DNA of 64,000 nucleotides, from contig NZ_PNRF01000032.1 in assembly GCF_002879615.1 (NCBI RefSeq), positions 160,587-224,586 on the forward strand, written 5' to 3'. Positions 19,343-29,078 of this stretch are shown piece by piece. Position numbers and translations under genes: made by a program. The notes beneath the pieces were generated by a model. The model worked only from the letters and a program-made list of their open reading frames with translations. It was not told the origin of the DNA and searched no databases. Every line of letters starts with the position of its first letter. Position 1 is the stretch's first letter. The DNA comes from Billgrantia endophytica (GTDB taxonomy: Bacteria > Pseudomonadota > Gammaproteobacteria > Pseudomonadales > Halomonadaceae).

Positions 19343-19385
19343 ATGGCAGAATGCGCCGAGGCAGAGCGTTCCGTGGCAGCGTCAA

Positions 19386-20729
19386 TCAGTGTAGCGCTGG
19401 TGAAGCCAACTCGCCGCGTAGCGAGTTGGGTAGCGCTTCCGTGATGGTCACGTCGACGAAGTGGCCGATCAGGGCCGTGGGGTTGGGCGCGCGGAAATTG
19501 ACTACCCGGTTGTTCTCGGTTCTCCCGGAGAGCTGGCCCGGGTCCCTGGGCGAGAACCCGGAGATCAGGATGCGCTGGGTCGAGCCCACCATCCGGCGAC
19601 TGATCTGCATCGCCTGCTGAATGATGCGATCCTGCAGGATCGCCAGGCGCTGTTTCTTGACGCTCTCCGGCGTATCGTCGTCGAGACTCGCCGCCGGTGT
19701 GCCTGGGCGAGCCGAATAGACGAAGCTGAAGGAGTGGTCGAATCCGATACGGTGAATCAAGGCCATCGTGTCCTCGAAGTCGGCCTCGGTCTCGCCGGGG
19801 AAGCCGATGATGAAGTCCGAAGAAAAGCTGATGTCCGGACGCAGCGCGCGGATGCGCTCCATCTTCTCGACGTATTCCTCCACGGTATGGCCGCGCTTCA
19901 TCGCCGCGAGAATGCGGTCGGAGCCCGACTGCACCGGAAGGTGGAGGTGGCTGACCAGCTCCGGCACTTCACCGTAGGCTTCGATCAGGGTGTCGGAGAA
20001 CTCAACGGGATGAGACGTGGTGAAGCGCACCCGGTCGATACCATCCACCGCCGCCACGCAGCTGATCAGCTCGGCCAGGTCGATCTCGTCGCCCAGCAGG
20101 TTCTCGCCCCGGTAGGCATTCACGTTCTGGCCCAGCAGATTGATTTCACGTACGCCCTGGTCGGCGAGATGGATCACTTCCTCCATTACCCCCTCGAAGG
20201 GTCGCGACACCTCTTCGCCCCTGGTGTAAGGCACCACGCAGAACGTGCAGTATTTGGAGCAGCCTTCCATGACCGAAACGAAGGCAGTGGCTCCATCGGA
20301 GCTTGGGCTCGGCAGGTGATCGAACTTCTCGATCTCCGGAAACGTCACGTCGACGACCGAGATCTGGTCGTTGCGGCGGGCATCCAGCATCGAGGGTACG
20401 CGGTGCAGGGTCTGTGGGCCGAACACCATGTCCACGTGGGGGGCTCGCTTGCGCAGGGCCTCGCCTTCCTGACTGGCCACGCAGCCGCCCACGCCGATCA
20501 CGAGGTCGGGCTTGGCTTCCTTGAGCTTCTTCCAGCGGCCAAGCTGGTGGAAGACTTTCTCCTGTGCCTTCTCGCGAATCGAGCAGGTGTTGAGGAGGAT
20601 GACGTCGGCATCGCCTTCGTCGTCGGTCAATTCAAGCTGGTGGGATTCCCCGAGCAGGTCCGCCATGCGCGCGGAGTCGTACTCGTTCATCTGGCAGCCA
20701 TGAGTCTTGATGAAGAGTTTCTTCGCCAT
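19386..20729 (-). CDS. miaB: tRNA-2-methylthio-N6-dimethylallyladenosine synthase
   Basis: Radical-SAM methylthiotransferase that converts i6A37 of tRNAs to ms2i6A37. The N-terminal UPF0004 domain starts [20 protein letters not shown] with three cluster-binding cysteines. The radical-SAM motif Cx3Cx2C is in [17 protein letters not shown], and a C-terminal TRAM domain ends the 447-residue protein. I prefer the ATG at 20729 because it aligns with E. coli MiaB. An in-frame ATG at 20744 would add five residues, and neither start has a strong Shine-Dalgarno. It heads the ybeZ-ybeY-corC-lnt order. Confidence 0.95.
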   Translation of the reverse strand: MAKKLFIKTHGCQMNEYDSARMADLLGESHQLELTDDEGDADVILLNTCSIREKAQEKVFHQLGRWKKLKEAKPDLVIGVGGCVASQEGEALRKRAPHVDMVFGPQTLHRVPSMLDARRNDQISVVDVTFPEIEKFDHLPSPSSDGATAFVSVMEGCSKYCTFCVVPYTRGEEVSRPFEGVMEEVIHLADQGVREINLLGQNVNAYRGENLLGDEIDLAELISCVAAVDGIDRVRFTTSHPVEFSDTLIEAYGEVPELVSHLHLPVQSGSDRILAAMKRGHTVEEYVEKMERIRALRPDISFSSDFIIGFPGETEADFEDTMALIHRIGFDHSFSFVYSARPGTPAASLDDDTPESVKKQRLAILQDRIIQQAMQISRRMVGSTQRILISGFSPRDPGQLSGRTENNRVVNFRAPNPTALIGHFVDVTITEALPNSLRGELASPALH

Positions 20730-20978
20730 AAGAATAGAGGCCATGGTCGGTTGCCCGACGTGTGCGTCACCGGTGAGTGGAGCGTCGCGGATACGGTCGC
20801 AGGGGCCGTTCTCGAAGGTCAATCATTATACGGAAGCACTCGCGGCGGGGCCAGCATGGTCGCCTTGCCCCCCATTGACCCGTTGCGCGACAAGCCTCGG
20901 CGTTCAGACCGAGGAAGGATAGCGTGAACAGCGTAGCTGTTCTATAGTGCTGTATATCAATACAGCCAAGGTGCGGTA

Positions 20979-22114
20979 ATGCAACGCCTCCAGGCCTTCA
21001 AATACGAACTGATACCGACAGGCGAGCAGGTGCGCAACATGCGCCGCTTCGCTGGCTCGTGCCGGTTCGTGTTCAACAAGGCGCTGGCGTTGCAGAAGGA
21101 GCGTCACGAGCGGGGCGAGAAGATGCTGGGCCATGCGGCACTGTGCAAGCGGCTCACCGGCTGGCGTCGTAGCGATGATACCCCGTGACCCACCCGCTCC
21201 AACAGTCGCTGAAAGACCTGGAGCGCGCCTACGCGCACTTCTTCGCCAAGCGGGCCGACGTCCCGCGCTTCAAGAAGAAAGGCCGGCGCGACAGCTTCCG
21301 CTATCCCGGCCCCAAGCAGATCAAGCTTGACCAGGGCAATAGCCGCGTCTTCCTCCCCAAGCTTGGCTGGCTGCGCTATCGCAACAGCCGAGACGTGTTG
21401 GGTCGGGTGAAGAACGTCACCGTGAGCCAATCATGCGGCAAATGGTTCGTGGCAATTCAGACCGAACGCGAGGTTGAACAGCCGGTGCCGAAAGCCACCC
21501 GCGCGGTCGGTATCGACATGGGGATTGCCCGCTTTGCCACGTTGTCGGATGGGTCACTCGTCGAACCCCTCAACAGCGTCAAGCGACACGCAACGGCCTT
21601 GCGCAAGGCGCAGCAGGCCATGAGCCGCAAGACCCGATTCAGCAACAACTGGAAGAAGGCCAAAGCCCGCGTCCAGCGACTCCACGCCCGCATCGGCAAT
21701 GCCCGCCGCGACTACCTGCACAAGACCTCGACCACCATCAGTCAAACCCACGCGATGGTATGCATCGAAGACTTGCAGGTACGTAACATGAGCCAGTCGG
21801 CGGCAGGCACTACCGAACAGCCGGGCCGAAACGTTCGGGCCAAGTCCGGCCTGAACAAGGCCATCCTCGATCAGGGCTGGTTCGAGTTCCGTCGTCAACT
21901 GGACTACAAGCTGGCGTGGAACGGCGGTTGGCTCATTGCCGTGCCGCCGCGGAACACCATCCGCACTTGTCCCGAGTGTGGCCATGTGTCGGCGGACAAT
22001 CGCCGGACCCAGGCGCGCTTCGAGTGCGTGGATTGCGGTTTCGCGGAACACGCCGATGTGGTCGGCGCGATCAATGTGTTAAGGGCAGGACATGCCGGTT
22101 CGCCTGTGAAGTGA
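20979..22114 (+). pseudogene. tnpB: RNA-guided endonuclease TnpB, broken into two frames
   Basis: TnpB nuclease split into a 69-codon 5' part (20979-21188) and a 309-codon 3' part (21185-22114). The first ends ...WRRSDDTP at a TGA. The second begins at a GTG overlapping that stop (GTGA) and continues with the conserved HPLQQSLKDLERAY. Comparison with family sequence suggests a short deletion that removed a few residues and shifted the frame. The catalytic core is intact: GIDMG (Asp), CIEDLQ (Glu), ADVVGAIN (Asp) and the zinc ribbon CPEC...CVDC. The nuclease half could still be made by reinitiation, but loss of the fused N-terminal domain probably inactivates it. Confidence 0.85.
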
Positions 22115-22252
22115 GCGATGCGGTAATGTCGCCAGCAGCAGGAACCCACCGAGGTGAGTCAGCCCTGGTGGGCTGAACACGGTAGGAATCCCCTTCCTTT
22201 CCGCCCTTTCTTTGGGTGGTGAGCGTCAGCGAGAGGAAGGGGAGGATGTCAA
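22115..22252 (+). ncRNA. Probable omegaRNA scaffold (3' part) of the tnpB element
   Basis: TnpB proteins use an RNA spanning the 3' end of tnpB and the right end of the element. This stretch lies between the tnpB stop and the element end and is rich in pairing: CACC...GGTG, AGCCC-TGGT-GGGCT, and the terminal CCCCTTCCT/AGGAAGGGG stem. The guide would be the bases just after 22252. The 5' limit probably lies inside tnpB. Called from family knowledge and position; transcription is not shown. Confidence 0.45.
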
Positions 22253-22337
22253 TGTGATACCCTTGCGAATCGGCATGGGTGCGCCCCGATCCGGTGGCGC
22301 AGAACGGCAAATTCGTACGGGAAGGAAACACGGTTTT

Positions 22338-22664
22338 ATGGCGGCCAAGCCGATCTATCGGGTGGTTTTTCACCAGCAGGGTGAAGTCTGGGAACTGTAT
22401 GCCCGCGAGATTTTCCAGAGCGATCTCTGGGGGTTCATCGAAGTCGAGGAATTCGTTTTCCAGGATGGTTCGAAGCTGGTGGTGGACCCGTCTGCCGACA
22501 GGCTGCGTCATACCTTCGATGGTGTGACGCGAAGCTATTTGCCCATCAACTCCATCGTCCGTATCGATGAGGTGGAGCGTGAGGGGACGCCGCGGGCAGT
22601 CAAGAGCGAAGGTCGGGTGGCGGAGTTCCCGCGCGGCCCGATGCCGCCGACTCGGGAGCGCTGA
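22338..22664 (+). CDS. DUF1820 family protein
   Basis: A 108-residue cytoplasmic protein starting AAKPIYRVVFHQQGEVWELY, with ADRLRHTFDGVTRSYLPINSIVRIDEV in two pieces typical of DUF1820. Members are found next to miaB in Pseudomonas, which fits this location apart from the intervening IS element. The function is unknown; the compact beta-rich pattern suggests a small folded domain. The ATG at 22338 was chosen because the longer frame begins in the IS right end. The native promoter may have been displaced by the insertion, as only 85 bases separate the element from the ATG. Confidence 0.85.
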   Translation: MAAKPIYRVVFHQQGEVWELYAREIFQSDLWGFIEVEEFVFQDGSKLVVDPSADRLRHTFDGVTRSYLPINSIVRIDEVEREGTPRAVKSEGRVAEFPRGPMPPTRER

Positions 22665-22747
22665 GGGCTGGTCAGGAATTGACCAGTTGGGCGCCGAACC
22701 ATGCCGGGCTGCATGTGTCGGTTACTTTCCAGCGGTTTTCCCGGGAC

Positions 22748-22770
22748 TTATCCACAGAAGCTGTGGATAG
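22748..22770 (+). promoter_or_regulatory. Inverted pair of DnaA-box-like sequences
   Basis: TTATCCACAG (22748-22757) and CTGTGGATAG (22761-22770) face each other across 3 bases, giving a 9-bp perfect inverted repeat. Each arm contains TATCCACA, and the left one is the full consensus DnaA box TTATCCACA. It lies in the 219-base gap upstream of the SH3-domain gene. It may bind DnaA or fold as a hairpin. Confidence 0.55.
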
Positions 22771-22883
22771 ACTCAAGAAGACAGCAGTCTCATCGGCCGT
22801 CGTTAGAACGGGAGGTTCGGCAACGGCATACAGGTCGCGGCAAAGCAGCTGCCGCAGGAGCCTTCGATAGCCAGGACAACGGC

Positions 22884-23513
22884 ATGACGATGCAACGATT
22901 CAAGACACTGTTGGCGGGTGTGGCCCTGGGGCTCGTGACCCTGCCATTGCAAGCCCAGCAGGACAATGACGGTACCCGGTGGGTGTCCGACGAGCTGACG
23001 ACCTACGTGCGCAGCGGACCGACGGACGGGTATCGGATCGTCGGCACCCTGACGTCTGGTGAGCCGGTGACGGTTCTCGAGACCAGCGGTAACTACAGCC
23101 GGGTCGAGAACAGTGAAGGCAATACGGTCTGGATATTGAGCAATGAGTTGCAGCAGGAACCCAGTGCCCGGGAACAGTTGCCCGACCTGGAGAGCCAGGT
23201 CGTGGCGCTCCAGGCCGAGCTGGACGGTATCAACGAGACCTGGGAAGGGCGGGTCTCGGCGATGACCGAGACGCTGGAAGTGCGTGAGCAGCGCATCGCC
23301 GAACTGGAAGCACGCAGCCAGCAGTTCGATAGTGAAGCCGACCAGGCGCGCCAGACCATCCGCCAGCTCCAGGCCAGGCTGGACACCCAGGAAGAGGACC
23401 TGCTGATGCGCTACTTCATGTATGGCGGCGGTGTGGCCGGTGCGGGCTTGCTGGTCGGGCTGATCGTTCCCCACTTGCCCCGCAAGCGGCGCAAGCGTGA
23501 CCGTTGGTTCTGA
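22884..23513 (+). CDS. SH3 domain protein with C-terminal membrane anchor (TIGR04211/YgiM-like)
   Basis: A 209-residue envelope protein. It has a signal peptide (about residues 1-24, ending LPLQAQQ), then a bacterial SH3 domain (residues 28-90; TRWVSDELTTYVRSGPTDGY, VTVLETSGNYSRV). A long coiled coil follows (about 100-180), then a transmembrane helix near the end and a basic tail (RKRRKRDRWF). This order is the TIGR04211 family, known in E. coli as YgiM. Its role in the periplasm is not established. tpm starts 9 bases after the stop, so the two may be cotranscribed. Confidence 0.88.
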   Translation: MTMQRFKTLLAGVALGLVTLPLQAQQDNDGTRWVSDELTTYVRSGPTDGYRIVGTLTSGEPVTVLETSGNYSRVENSEGNTVWILSNELQQEPSAREQLPDLESQVVALQAELDGINETWEGRVSAMTETLEVREQRIAELEARSQQFDSEADQARQTIRQLQARLDTQEEDLLMRYFMYGGGVAGAGLLVGLIVPHLPRKRRKRDRWF

Positions 23514-23522
23514 GGAGACCCC

Positions 23523-24167
23523 ATGGCTCGGGAATGGCTGGACCGGTGGCGTGAGGGTCGAATCGGTTTTCATCGCTCGGATACGCATCCCGCCCTGATC
23601 CGGTACTGGCCTCTGCTTGGTGCCAAGCCCGGCACCAAGGTGCTGGTGCCGCTATGCGGCAAGAGCCTCGACATGCGCTGGCTGGCGCGGCACGATCATC
23701 CGGTATTGGGTATCGAGCTGGCCGAAGAGGCTATCGAGCAGTTCATTGCCGAGGGCCGGGGGGAGGTGTCGCGTTATCAACAGGGCCCTTTCTCCGTCTG
23801 TCGTCAGGGAAGCGTGGAGCTCTGGTGTGGGGATTTCTTTCATTTCCATATCGAGCAGGCCGCAGAGATCGGCGCCTTCTACGACCGAGCGGCACTGATT
23901 GCGCTTCCCCCGGCGACCCGTCAACGTTATGCCTTCCATCTCGCCCAACTGATACCGCCGGGGGCCCGCGGGCTGCTGGTCAGCCTCACGCGTGCGCCCG
24001 GTGACGACGGTGGTCCTCCCTTCACTGTCACCGCAGAGGAAGTCCGTGAGCTCTTTGAGCCCAACTTCCAGGTCACGCACCTGGAAGATGGTGATCCGGA
24101 AGAGGGCAGCGGGTTTCGCGAGAGTATCTGGGCGATGGTTCGCCGCGGGCCTCTGCTTTGCCCATGA
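23523..24167 (+). CDS. tpm: Thiopurine S-methyltransferase
   Basis: A 214-residue SAM-dependent methyltransferase of the bacterial TPMT family, which in some bacteria methylates selenium and tellurium oxyanions. It begins ...WLDRWREGRIGFHRSDTHPAL and has VLVPLCGKSLDMRWLA (SAM site) and VLGIELAEEAIEQF, all family-diagnostic. It ends with FRESIWAMVRR. An ACCCC-ATG context with GAGGAG 5 bases upstream supports the start. It is close behind the SH3 protein gene. The natural substrate here is unknown. Confidence 0.93.
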   Translation: MAREWLDRWREGRIGFHRSDTHPALIRYWPLLGAKPGTKVLVPLCGKSLDMRWLARHDHPVLGIELAEEAIEQFIAEGRGEVSRYQQGPFSVCRQGSVELWCGDFFHFHIEQAAEIGAFYDRAALIALPPATRQRYAFHLAQLIPPGARGLLVSLTRAPGDDGGPPFTVTAEEVRELFEPNFQVTHLEDGDPEEGSGFRESIWAMVRRGPLLCP

Positions 24168-24198
24168 CCCGACGTGTCGTCATGGTGTGGCGCTGTGC

Positions 24199-24789
24199 TC
24201 AGCGGGCCAGCAGTTGACCGAGTTCGGGGTCGCGGAAGGCACGGTCGAGAGCGTCGCTGAGCAGGTCATTGAGCATGCGGGTATTGGTGTCCCGGTCCGG
24301 GCGCACGGCGAAGCTTTGAGTGCGCCGTGAGGTATAAGTACCGGTATAGGTGTTGCCCCGGTTGACCACCCTGGCCTCGAGTACGGCTTCCAGGCGGGCC
24401 TCGTCGATGACCGGCCGGCTTTCGCCCCGCTCGTAGCCCAGGTGCAGCAATGTCAGGGTGAGGCTGGGCTGCCCATCGGCAGCTTGAGTGGTGGGCGAGA
24501 AGCCCATGTCGCTGACGGCGCGCTCGGCCTCGCGCTGCAGGTGCGGTATCAGTTCGTGAGCGCTGACGGTAATGGTGGCGGTCGACATGGCACTGCCGGT
24601 ACGGGTGCCGATCACTTCACCGTCACGATCATCGACTGCCATGACGGTGATGGACTGGCCGCTGCCGGTACTTGGCACGTCGGCGCTGCGCTGGGGGTTC
24701 AACTGCAGGTAGTGGGGGCTGGCGCAGCCAGCCAGCATGGCCCCGGCCAGCATGGCGGCACCGGCACGCAAGAAGTGACGTCGAAGCAT
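24199..24789 (-). CDS. YajG-like lipoprotein
   Basis: A 196-residue outer- or inner-membrane lipoprotein. The signal peptide carries twin arginines at the start (LRRHFLRAGAAMLAGAMLAG) followed by the lipobox LAGC, and the mature protein starts CASPHYLQLNPQ. The mature part (MAVDDRD, ATITVSAHELIPHLQ, VEARVVN) resembles the YajG family, where the function is unknown. The ATG at 24789 is preferred because it gives an immediate signal peptide. A longer frame upstream lacks one. Lnt in the same window would acylate it. Confidence 0.85.
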   Translation of the reverse strand: MLRRHFLRAGAAMLAGAMLAGCASPHYLQLNPQRSADVPSTGSGQSITVMAVDDRDGEVIGTRTGSAMSTATITVSAHELIPHLQREAERAVSDMGFSPTTQAADGQPSLTLTLLHLGYERGESRPVIDEARLEAVLEARVVNRGNTYTGTYTSRRTQSFAVRPDRDTNTRMLNDLLSDALDRAFRDPELGQLLAR

Positions 24790-24969
24790 CCGACTCTCCC
24801 GAGTGTCATGATGGGGCTCGATCCCTGGGCCTGATGCACAGGATACGAGCCTGGTTTGAGAAAGAATCCGTCTCGTCGAGACGCGGTAGTGACGCAAAGG
24901 GCGAGTATAACGTTCTTCATCGACCCTGACGTAAAACGCTTCGCCATGGCATCATTCCCCATCGCCAGG

Positions 24970-24992
24970 GGCCCTCCTGATCGAGGAGGGCC
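24970..24992 (-). terminator. Possible terminator of the cysPTWA operon
   Basis: A perfect 9-bp stem (24970-24978 with 24984-24992) has a 5-base loop and sits 51 bases after the cysA stop. No T-run follows on the minus strand, so termination would be Rho-aided or weak. Confidence 0.5.
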
Positions 24993-25042
24993 GCGGGGAA
25001 TCCATCGGGCGGAGAGGACGAGGCCGTGATGGCCTTGCCGGG

Positions 25043-26140
25043 TCAGGACACGGTTTCGAGGAGGCTCATTGCCGCGGCAGTCCGCTCCTCGGGAAATCGG
25101 TGCCAGCGACGGGGCACCGCGAAGAGCCGCACACCGCGGGCCAGGTTCAGCCGCTCGAAGTCGGCATGGCGTATCGTGGCCAGCCAGGGTTCGCCCAGCC
25201 AGTCGGCTTCCAGTTCCACGCGCACTTCGGCACCAACCGGTGAAATGGCGGTGACGGTAACAGGCAGGTGAGCGTCGGCGGTGGGAGCTTCCACCAGCTC
25301 CACCTCATGGGGGCGCAGCAACAGCTCATCCTCGCCGTCGGGTAATGCCACCTTCAGGCTGGCATCGCCGCAAGTGAGCACACCACTGCGCACGGAGCCT
25401 TCCAGGTGGTTCACGTCCCCCAGGAACTCGAACACGAATCGGTTGACTGGTGCGCGATACAACGCATCCGGCGTATCGATCTGCTCGATGCGTCCATTGC
25501 TCATCACGACCACACGATCGGATAGCTCCAGGGCCTCTTCCTGATCATGGGTGACAAAGACGCTGGTGAAATTCAGTTCGTCATGCAGGTGACGCAGCCA
25601 GCGACGCAGCTCCTGGCGTACCTTGGCATCCAGCGCGCCGAAGGGTTCGTCGAGCAACAGGACATCCGGGCGCAGGGCCAGCGCCCGGGCCAGGGAGACA
25701 CGCTGCTGCTGGCCGCCGGAGAGCTGGGCGGGGTAGCGATTCGCCAGTTGCTCGAGCTGCACCATTTCCAGCAGGCGGTGCACGCGGGCACGGATCTCAC
25801 CGCTGGTAGGCCGGCTCTTGCGTGGCATCACGGTCAGTCCGAATGCCACGTTATCGAAGACGGACATGTGGCGAAACAGGGCATAGTGCTGGAAGACGAA
25901 GCCGACACGGCGATCCCGCACATGGAGGTTGGTCACGTCGCGATCACCGAACTGGATGCGGCCGGCGGGTTCCCGATCGGCCGATTCCAGGCCCGCCATG
26001 ATGCGAAGCAGGGTCGTCTTGCCGGAACCCGATGGTCCGAGCAGACCCACCAGCTCGCCGTCCCGGATATCCAGGTTCAGCGGCTCCAGGGCGCGGCTGT
26101 TGCCGAAATGCTTGGCCACATTCTGTAGGCGGATGCTCAT
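25043..26140 (-). CDS. cysA: Sulfate/thiosulfate ABC transporter ATP-binding protein
   Basis: ATPase of the sulfate/thiosulfate importer, 365 residues. It has Walker [12 protein letters not shown], signature [15 protein letters not shown], Walker [13 protein letters not shown] and the H-loop in [11 protein letters not shown]-terminal TOBE-like regulatory domain ([12 protein letters not shown]...) follows, typical of CysA. The ATG at 26140 overlaps the cysW stop (ATGA). An in-frame ATG ten codons upstream lies inside cysW. It is the last of four genes in the order cysP-cysT-cysW-cysA. Confidence 0.95.
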   Translation of the reverse strand: MSIRLQNVAKHFGNSRALEPLNLDIRDGELVGLLGPSGSGKTTLLRIMAGLESADREPAGRIQFGDRDVTNLHVRDRRVGFVFQHYALFRHMSVFDNVAFGLTVMPRKSRPTSGEIRARVHRLLEMVQLEQLANRYPAQLSGGQQQRVSLARALALRPDVLLLDEPFGALDAKVRQELRRWLRHLHDELNFTSVFVTHDQEEALELSDRVVVMSNGRIEQIDTPDALYRAPVNRFVFEFLGDVNHLEGSVRSGVLTCGDASLKVALPDGEDELLLRPHEVELVEAPTADAHLPVTVTAISPVGAEVRVELEADWLGEPWLATIRHADFERLNLARGVRLFAVPRRWHRFPEERTAAAMSLLETVS

Positions 26141-26964
26141 GCATGAACCTCCCGGCGCGCAGCGCGCCATTCCATGCTGGCCTTGGCGGCCAGCGTGAGC
26201 AGGGCGATCAAGGCCAGCAGCGATGCGCTGGCGAAGGCGCCCACGGTATTGTAGTCCTGGTAGAGCTGCTCCAGGTGCAGTGGCAGCGTATTGGTCTGGC
26301 CACGTATCGCCCCGGACACTACCGAGACGGCGCCGAATTCGCCCACGGCCCGCGCATTGGTCAGGATCACGCCATAGAGCAGTGCCCAGCGGATGTTGGG
26401 CAGCGTGACCCGGCGAAAGATGGTCCAGCCCGGTGCGCCCAACGTTACCGCGGCTTCCTCCTCGCGAGAGCCCTGGGCCTGCATCAGTGGAATCAGCTCA
26501 CGCGCCACGAAGGGGCAGGTCACGAAGATGGTGACCATCAGAATGCCCGGCCAGGCGAACATCAGCTGAATGTCGTGTGTGTCGAGCCAGCCCCCGAGCC
26601 AGCCGTTGCGTCCGTAGAGCAACAGATAGATCAAACCGGCGACGACGGGCGAGACCGCGAAGGGGATGTCGATCAGCGTCTGCAGGATACGCCTGCCGGG
26701 AAAGCTGAAGCGGGTCACCAGCCAGGCCAGGGCCACACCGAATACCAGGCACATGGGTATCGTGAGCACGGTGACGAAGAGGGTGAGGCTGATGGCCGCC
26801 AGCGTGTAGTGGTTGTTGACGTTGGCCCAGAACACTCCGATGCCCTGAGCGAAGGCCTGGGCGAAGATCGCGACCAGCGGCAGCAACAGGAACAGGGCCG
26901 ACAGAGCCACGGCCAGGAAGACGAGCAGGCGCCGGACCGCCGGGGCATCACCAATTCGCTGCAT
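26137..26964 (-). CDS. cysW: Sulfate ABC transporter permease CysW
   Basis: Second membrane subunit of the sulfate importer, 275 residues with about six helices. The permease EAA-type loop region includes [20 protein letters not shown], and the segment [18 protein letters not shown] is characteristic of CysW. It begins ...[20 protein letters not shown]. The start overlaps the cysT stop (TGATG), and the end overlaps the cysA start, so it is translated as part of one coupled unit. Confidence 0.95.
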   Translation of the reverse strand: MQRIGDAPAVRRLLVFLAVALSALFLLLPLVAIFAQAFAQGIGVFWANVNNHYTLAAISLTLFVTVLTIPMCLVFGVALAWLVTRFSFPGRRILQTLIDIPFAVSPVVAGLIYLLLYGRNGWLGGWLDTHDIQLMFAWPGILMVTIFVTCPFVARELIPLMQAQGSREEEAAVTLGAPGWTIFRRVTLPNIRWALLYGVILTNARAVGEFGAVSVVSGAIRGQTNTLPLHLEQLYQDYNTVGAFASASLLALIALLTLAAKASMEWRAARREVHA

Positions 26965-27827
26965 CAGCCGCGCCCTCCATGCAATCGCTTGATGAAGCGA
27001 CCTTGCCAGATGTTGATGGCCAGCAGTAGTGCCAGTGACACGAACAGTATCACCGAGGCGATGGCCGAGGCGCCGGCATAGTCATATTCCTGCAGCCGGA
27101 CGAAGATCATCAGCGAGGTGATCTCGGTCTCGTAGGGCATGTTTCCGGCGATGAAGATGATCGCGCCGAACTCCCCAAGCGAGCGCACGAAGGCAAGCCC
27201 GGTGCCGGTGACCAGCGCCGGCCAAAGATGCGGCAGGATCACCCGTCGAAAGGCGGTTCCATCCGACGCGCCGAGGGTCAGGGCCGCCTCGTCCACCTCG
27301 ACGGGCATATCTTCCAGCACCGGCTGCACCGTGCGCACCACGAAGGGAATGCTGGTGAATGCCATGGCCAGGGCGATGCCCACCCAGGTATAGGCGACCT
27401 GCAGGCCCAGCGGCTCCAGCAGGCGCCCCATCCAACCGTTGCTGGAGTAGAGCGTGGCCAGGGTAATGCCGGCCACGGCCGTGGGCAGGGCAAAGGGCAG
27501 ATCCATCAGAGCGTCGAGCAGACGCTTGCCGGGAAACTCGTAGCGTACCAGCACCCAGGCCAACAGCAGGCCGAAGGCGGCATTGACGATGGCGGCCACC
27601 GCCGCCGCACCGATGGTAACGATATAGCTGGCTACCACACGTCCATCGCTGATGATCGCCCAGTACTGGGCCAGGCTGAGGTCCGCCAGCTGCCCGACGA
27701 GCCCGGTCAACGGCAGCAGCAGCACCAGCGAGACGAAAGTCAGGCTGATGCCCAGCGACAAGCCGAAACCAGGCAGCACCCGCTTGGGGGTGCTGCCGAT
27801 ACCGATGGAAAGCGATCTGGTGCTCAT
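26964..27827 (-). CDS. cysT: Sulfate ABC transporter permease CysT (CysU)
   Basis: First membrane subunit of the sulfate importer, 287 residues (E. coli 277) with six predicted helices. PGFGLSLGISLTFVSLVLL at the N-terminus, the EAA loop ALTLGASDGTAFRRVILPHL, and SLGEFGAIIFIAGNMP identify it as CysT. It lies 47 bases after the solute-binding gene and overlaps cysW by one base. Confidence 0.95.
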   Translation of the reverse strand: MSTRSLSIGIGSTPKRVLPGFGLSLGISLTFVSLVLLLPLTGLVGQLADLSLAQYWAIISDGRVVASYIVTIGAAAVAAIVNAAFGLLLAWVLVRYEFPGKRLLDALMDLPFALPTAVAGITLATLYSSNGWMGRLLEPLGLQVAYTWVGIALAMAFTSIPFVVRTVQPVLEDMPVEVDEAALTLGASDGTAFRRVILPHLWPALVTGTGLAFVRSLGEFGAIIFIAGNMPYETEITSLMIFVRLQEYDYAGASAIASVILFVSLALLLAINIWQGRFIKRLHGGRG

Positions 27828-27874
27828 GACTGGCGTCTCATGGCGTCTGTCTCATGACGTCTGTGGCGGTCGTC

Positions 27875-28885
27875 TCAGCGACGTTGCAACTGGTCGAGCA
27901 GGGCGCCGCCGGAGAAATGGGCGTCCATGGCCTCTTCCCAACTGCCGACGATATCCTCCACCCGCATCAGCTCGGTCTCGGGGAACTGGTCGGCGAATTC
28001 CTCCACCACGGCCTCGTGATGGACGCGGTAGTTGAAGCCGGCCAGCAGACGCTGTCCCTCCTCGGTATAGAGGTAATCCAGATAGCCGCGGGCCAGGTCA
28101 TCATTGCCGTTGCGTTCGGCGTTGGTTTGTACCACGGCGACCGGGAATTCCGCCAGGATACTGATCGGAGGCACGATGACTTCATAGTCATCCTCGCCAT
28201 ATTCGCCGCGGATGTTGTTGACCTCGGATTCGAAGCTGATCAGCACATCCCCGATGCCGCGTTCGATGAAACTGGTGGTGGCGCCACGGCCGCCGGTATC
28301 GAACACCGCCACGTTGCGCAGGAAGGTGCGCATGAAATCGTGAACCTGCTCCTCGTCGCCGTCGAACGCCTCCTCGGCGAAGCCCCAGGCGGCCAGGTAA
28401 GTGTAACGCGCATTGCCGGAGGTCTTGGGGTTGGGGAACACCAGGCTCACGTCGTCGCGAGCCAGGTCGTCCCAATTTTCGATGCCCTTGGGGTTGCCCT
28501 CGCGGACCAGGAACGCGGTGGTGGAGTAGTAGGGCGAGGCGTTGTTGTCGAACTGCTCCTGCCAATCCTCGTCAACCAGGCCGGCATCCGCCAGCACCTG
28601 CACATCGGTGACCTGGTTGTAGGTCACCACGTCGGCGCGCAGGCCCTGCAGGATTGAGCGGGCCTGGGCTGAGGAGCCACCATGGGATTGCTGGACTGCG
28701 ATGCTCTCACCGTGCTCGGCCTGCCACCACTCCTGGAACTCCGGGTTGATGGCGGAGAACAGCTCACGGGCGATGTCGTAGGAGGAGTTGAGCAACTCGC
28801 GGTCGCTGGCCATGGCGGGAGCCGTGAGGCTGGCGCCCAAGACAATGGCAACCACGGCACGGTGAAAACGTTTTAGTGCATACAT
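27875..28885 (-). CDS. cysP: Sulfate-binding periplasmic protein
   Basis: Periplasmic receptor of the sulfate ABC importer, 336 residues. The signal peptide is residues 1 to about 26 (ASLTAPAMA). The mature protein begins [17 protein letters not shown] and has [33 protein letters not shown] and [22 protein letters not shown], which contribute to sulfate binding in the Sbp/CysP family. Sbp and CysP cannot be separated with confidence here; the operon position favours CysP. An AT-rich region with inverted repeats lies upstream, where CysB (encoded at 51670) probably acts. Confidence 0.93.
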   Translation of the reverse strand: MYALKRFHRAVVAIVLGASLTAPAMASDRELLNSSYDIARELFSAINPEFQEWWQAEHGESIAVQQSHGGSSAQARSILQGLRADVVTYNQVTDVQVLADAGLVDEDWQEQFDNNASPYYSTTAFLVREGNPKGIENWDDLARDDVSLVFPNPKTSGNARYTYLAAWGFAEEAFDGDEEQVHDFMRTFLRNVAVFDTGGRGATTSFIERGIGDVLISFESEVNNIRGEYGEDDYEVIVPPISILAEFPVAVVQTNAERNGNDDLARGYLDYLYTEEGQRLLAGFNYRVHHEAVVEEFADQFPETELMRVEDIVGSWEEAMDAHFSGGALLDQLQRR

Positions 28886-28922
28886 GCATGTGACTCCAGA
28901 TAGCAGGCGGATTGTCGTAAGG

Positions 28923-28946
28923 GTAATCCTGCAAAACAGGAATTAC
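28923..28946. promoter_or_regulatory. Inverted repeat in the cysP/rpe intergenic region
   Basis: GTAATCCTG and CAGGAATTAC face each other across CAAAA, with one bulged base. The 193-base gap between cysP and rpe, which are transcribed apart, is AT-rich compared with the flanks (28937-28985). This is a plausible CysB-regulated control region for the sulfate importer. No base-level match to a CysB consensus is claimed. Confidence 0.4.
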
Positions 28947-29078
28947 AATCATAGTTTTTATTCTATTTGGAGATATGACTGTGGCGCTTTCTTCTCTGGC
29001 TCCGGTCTCGTTTCCCGGCTTCTGACGGATCCTGATAGAATAAACCCTTCTTCCGAGGGACAGCCTGGACACCCGCCT

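Larger units (their letters stand above)
20949..22252 (+). mobile_element. IS200/IS605-family element carrying only tnpB (IS1341 type)
   Basis: A compact element with tnpB but no tnpA. The left end has a perfect 7-bp hairpin with 4-base loop (20949-20966) directly before tnpB. The right end has a CCCCTTCCT/AGGAAGGGG stem (22190-22198 with 22234-22242) and closes with GAGGATGTCAA, typical of this family's right end. No target duplication is expected. The exact left cut site is uncertain and may lie several bases upstream of 20949. Just upstream, GAACAGC-GTA-GCTGTTC (20926-20942) is another perfect inverted repeat of unknown role. The element separates miaB from the DUF1820 gene, neighbours in Pseudomonas. 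Confidence 0.85.
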
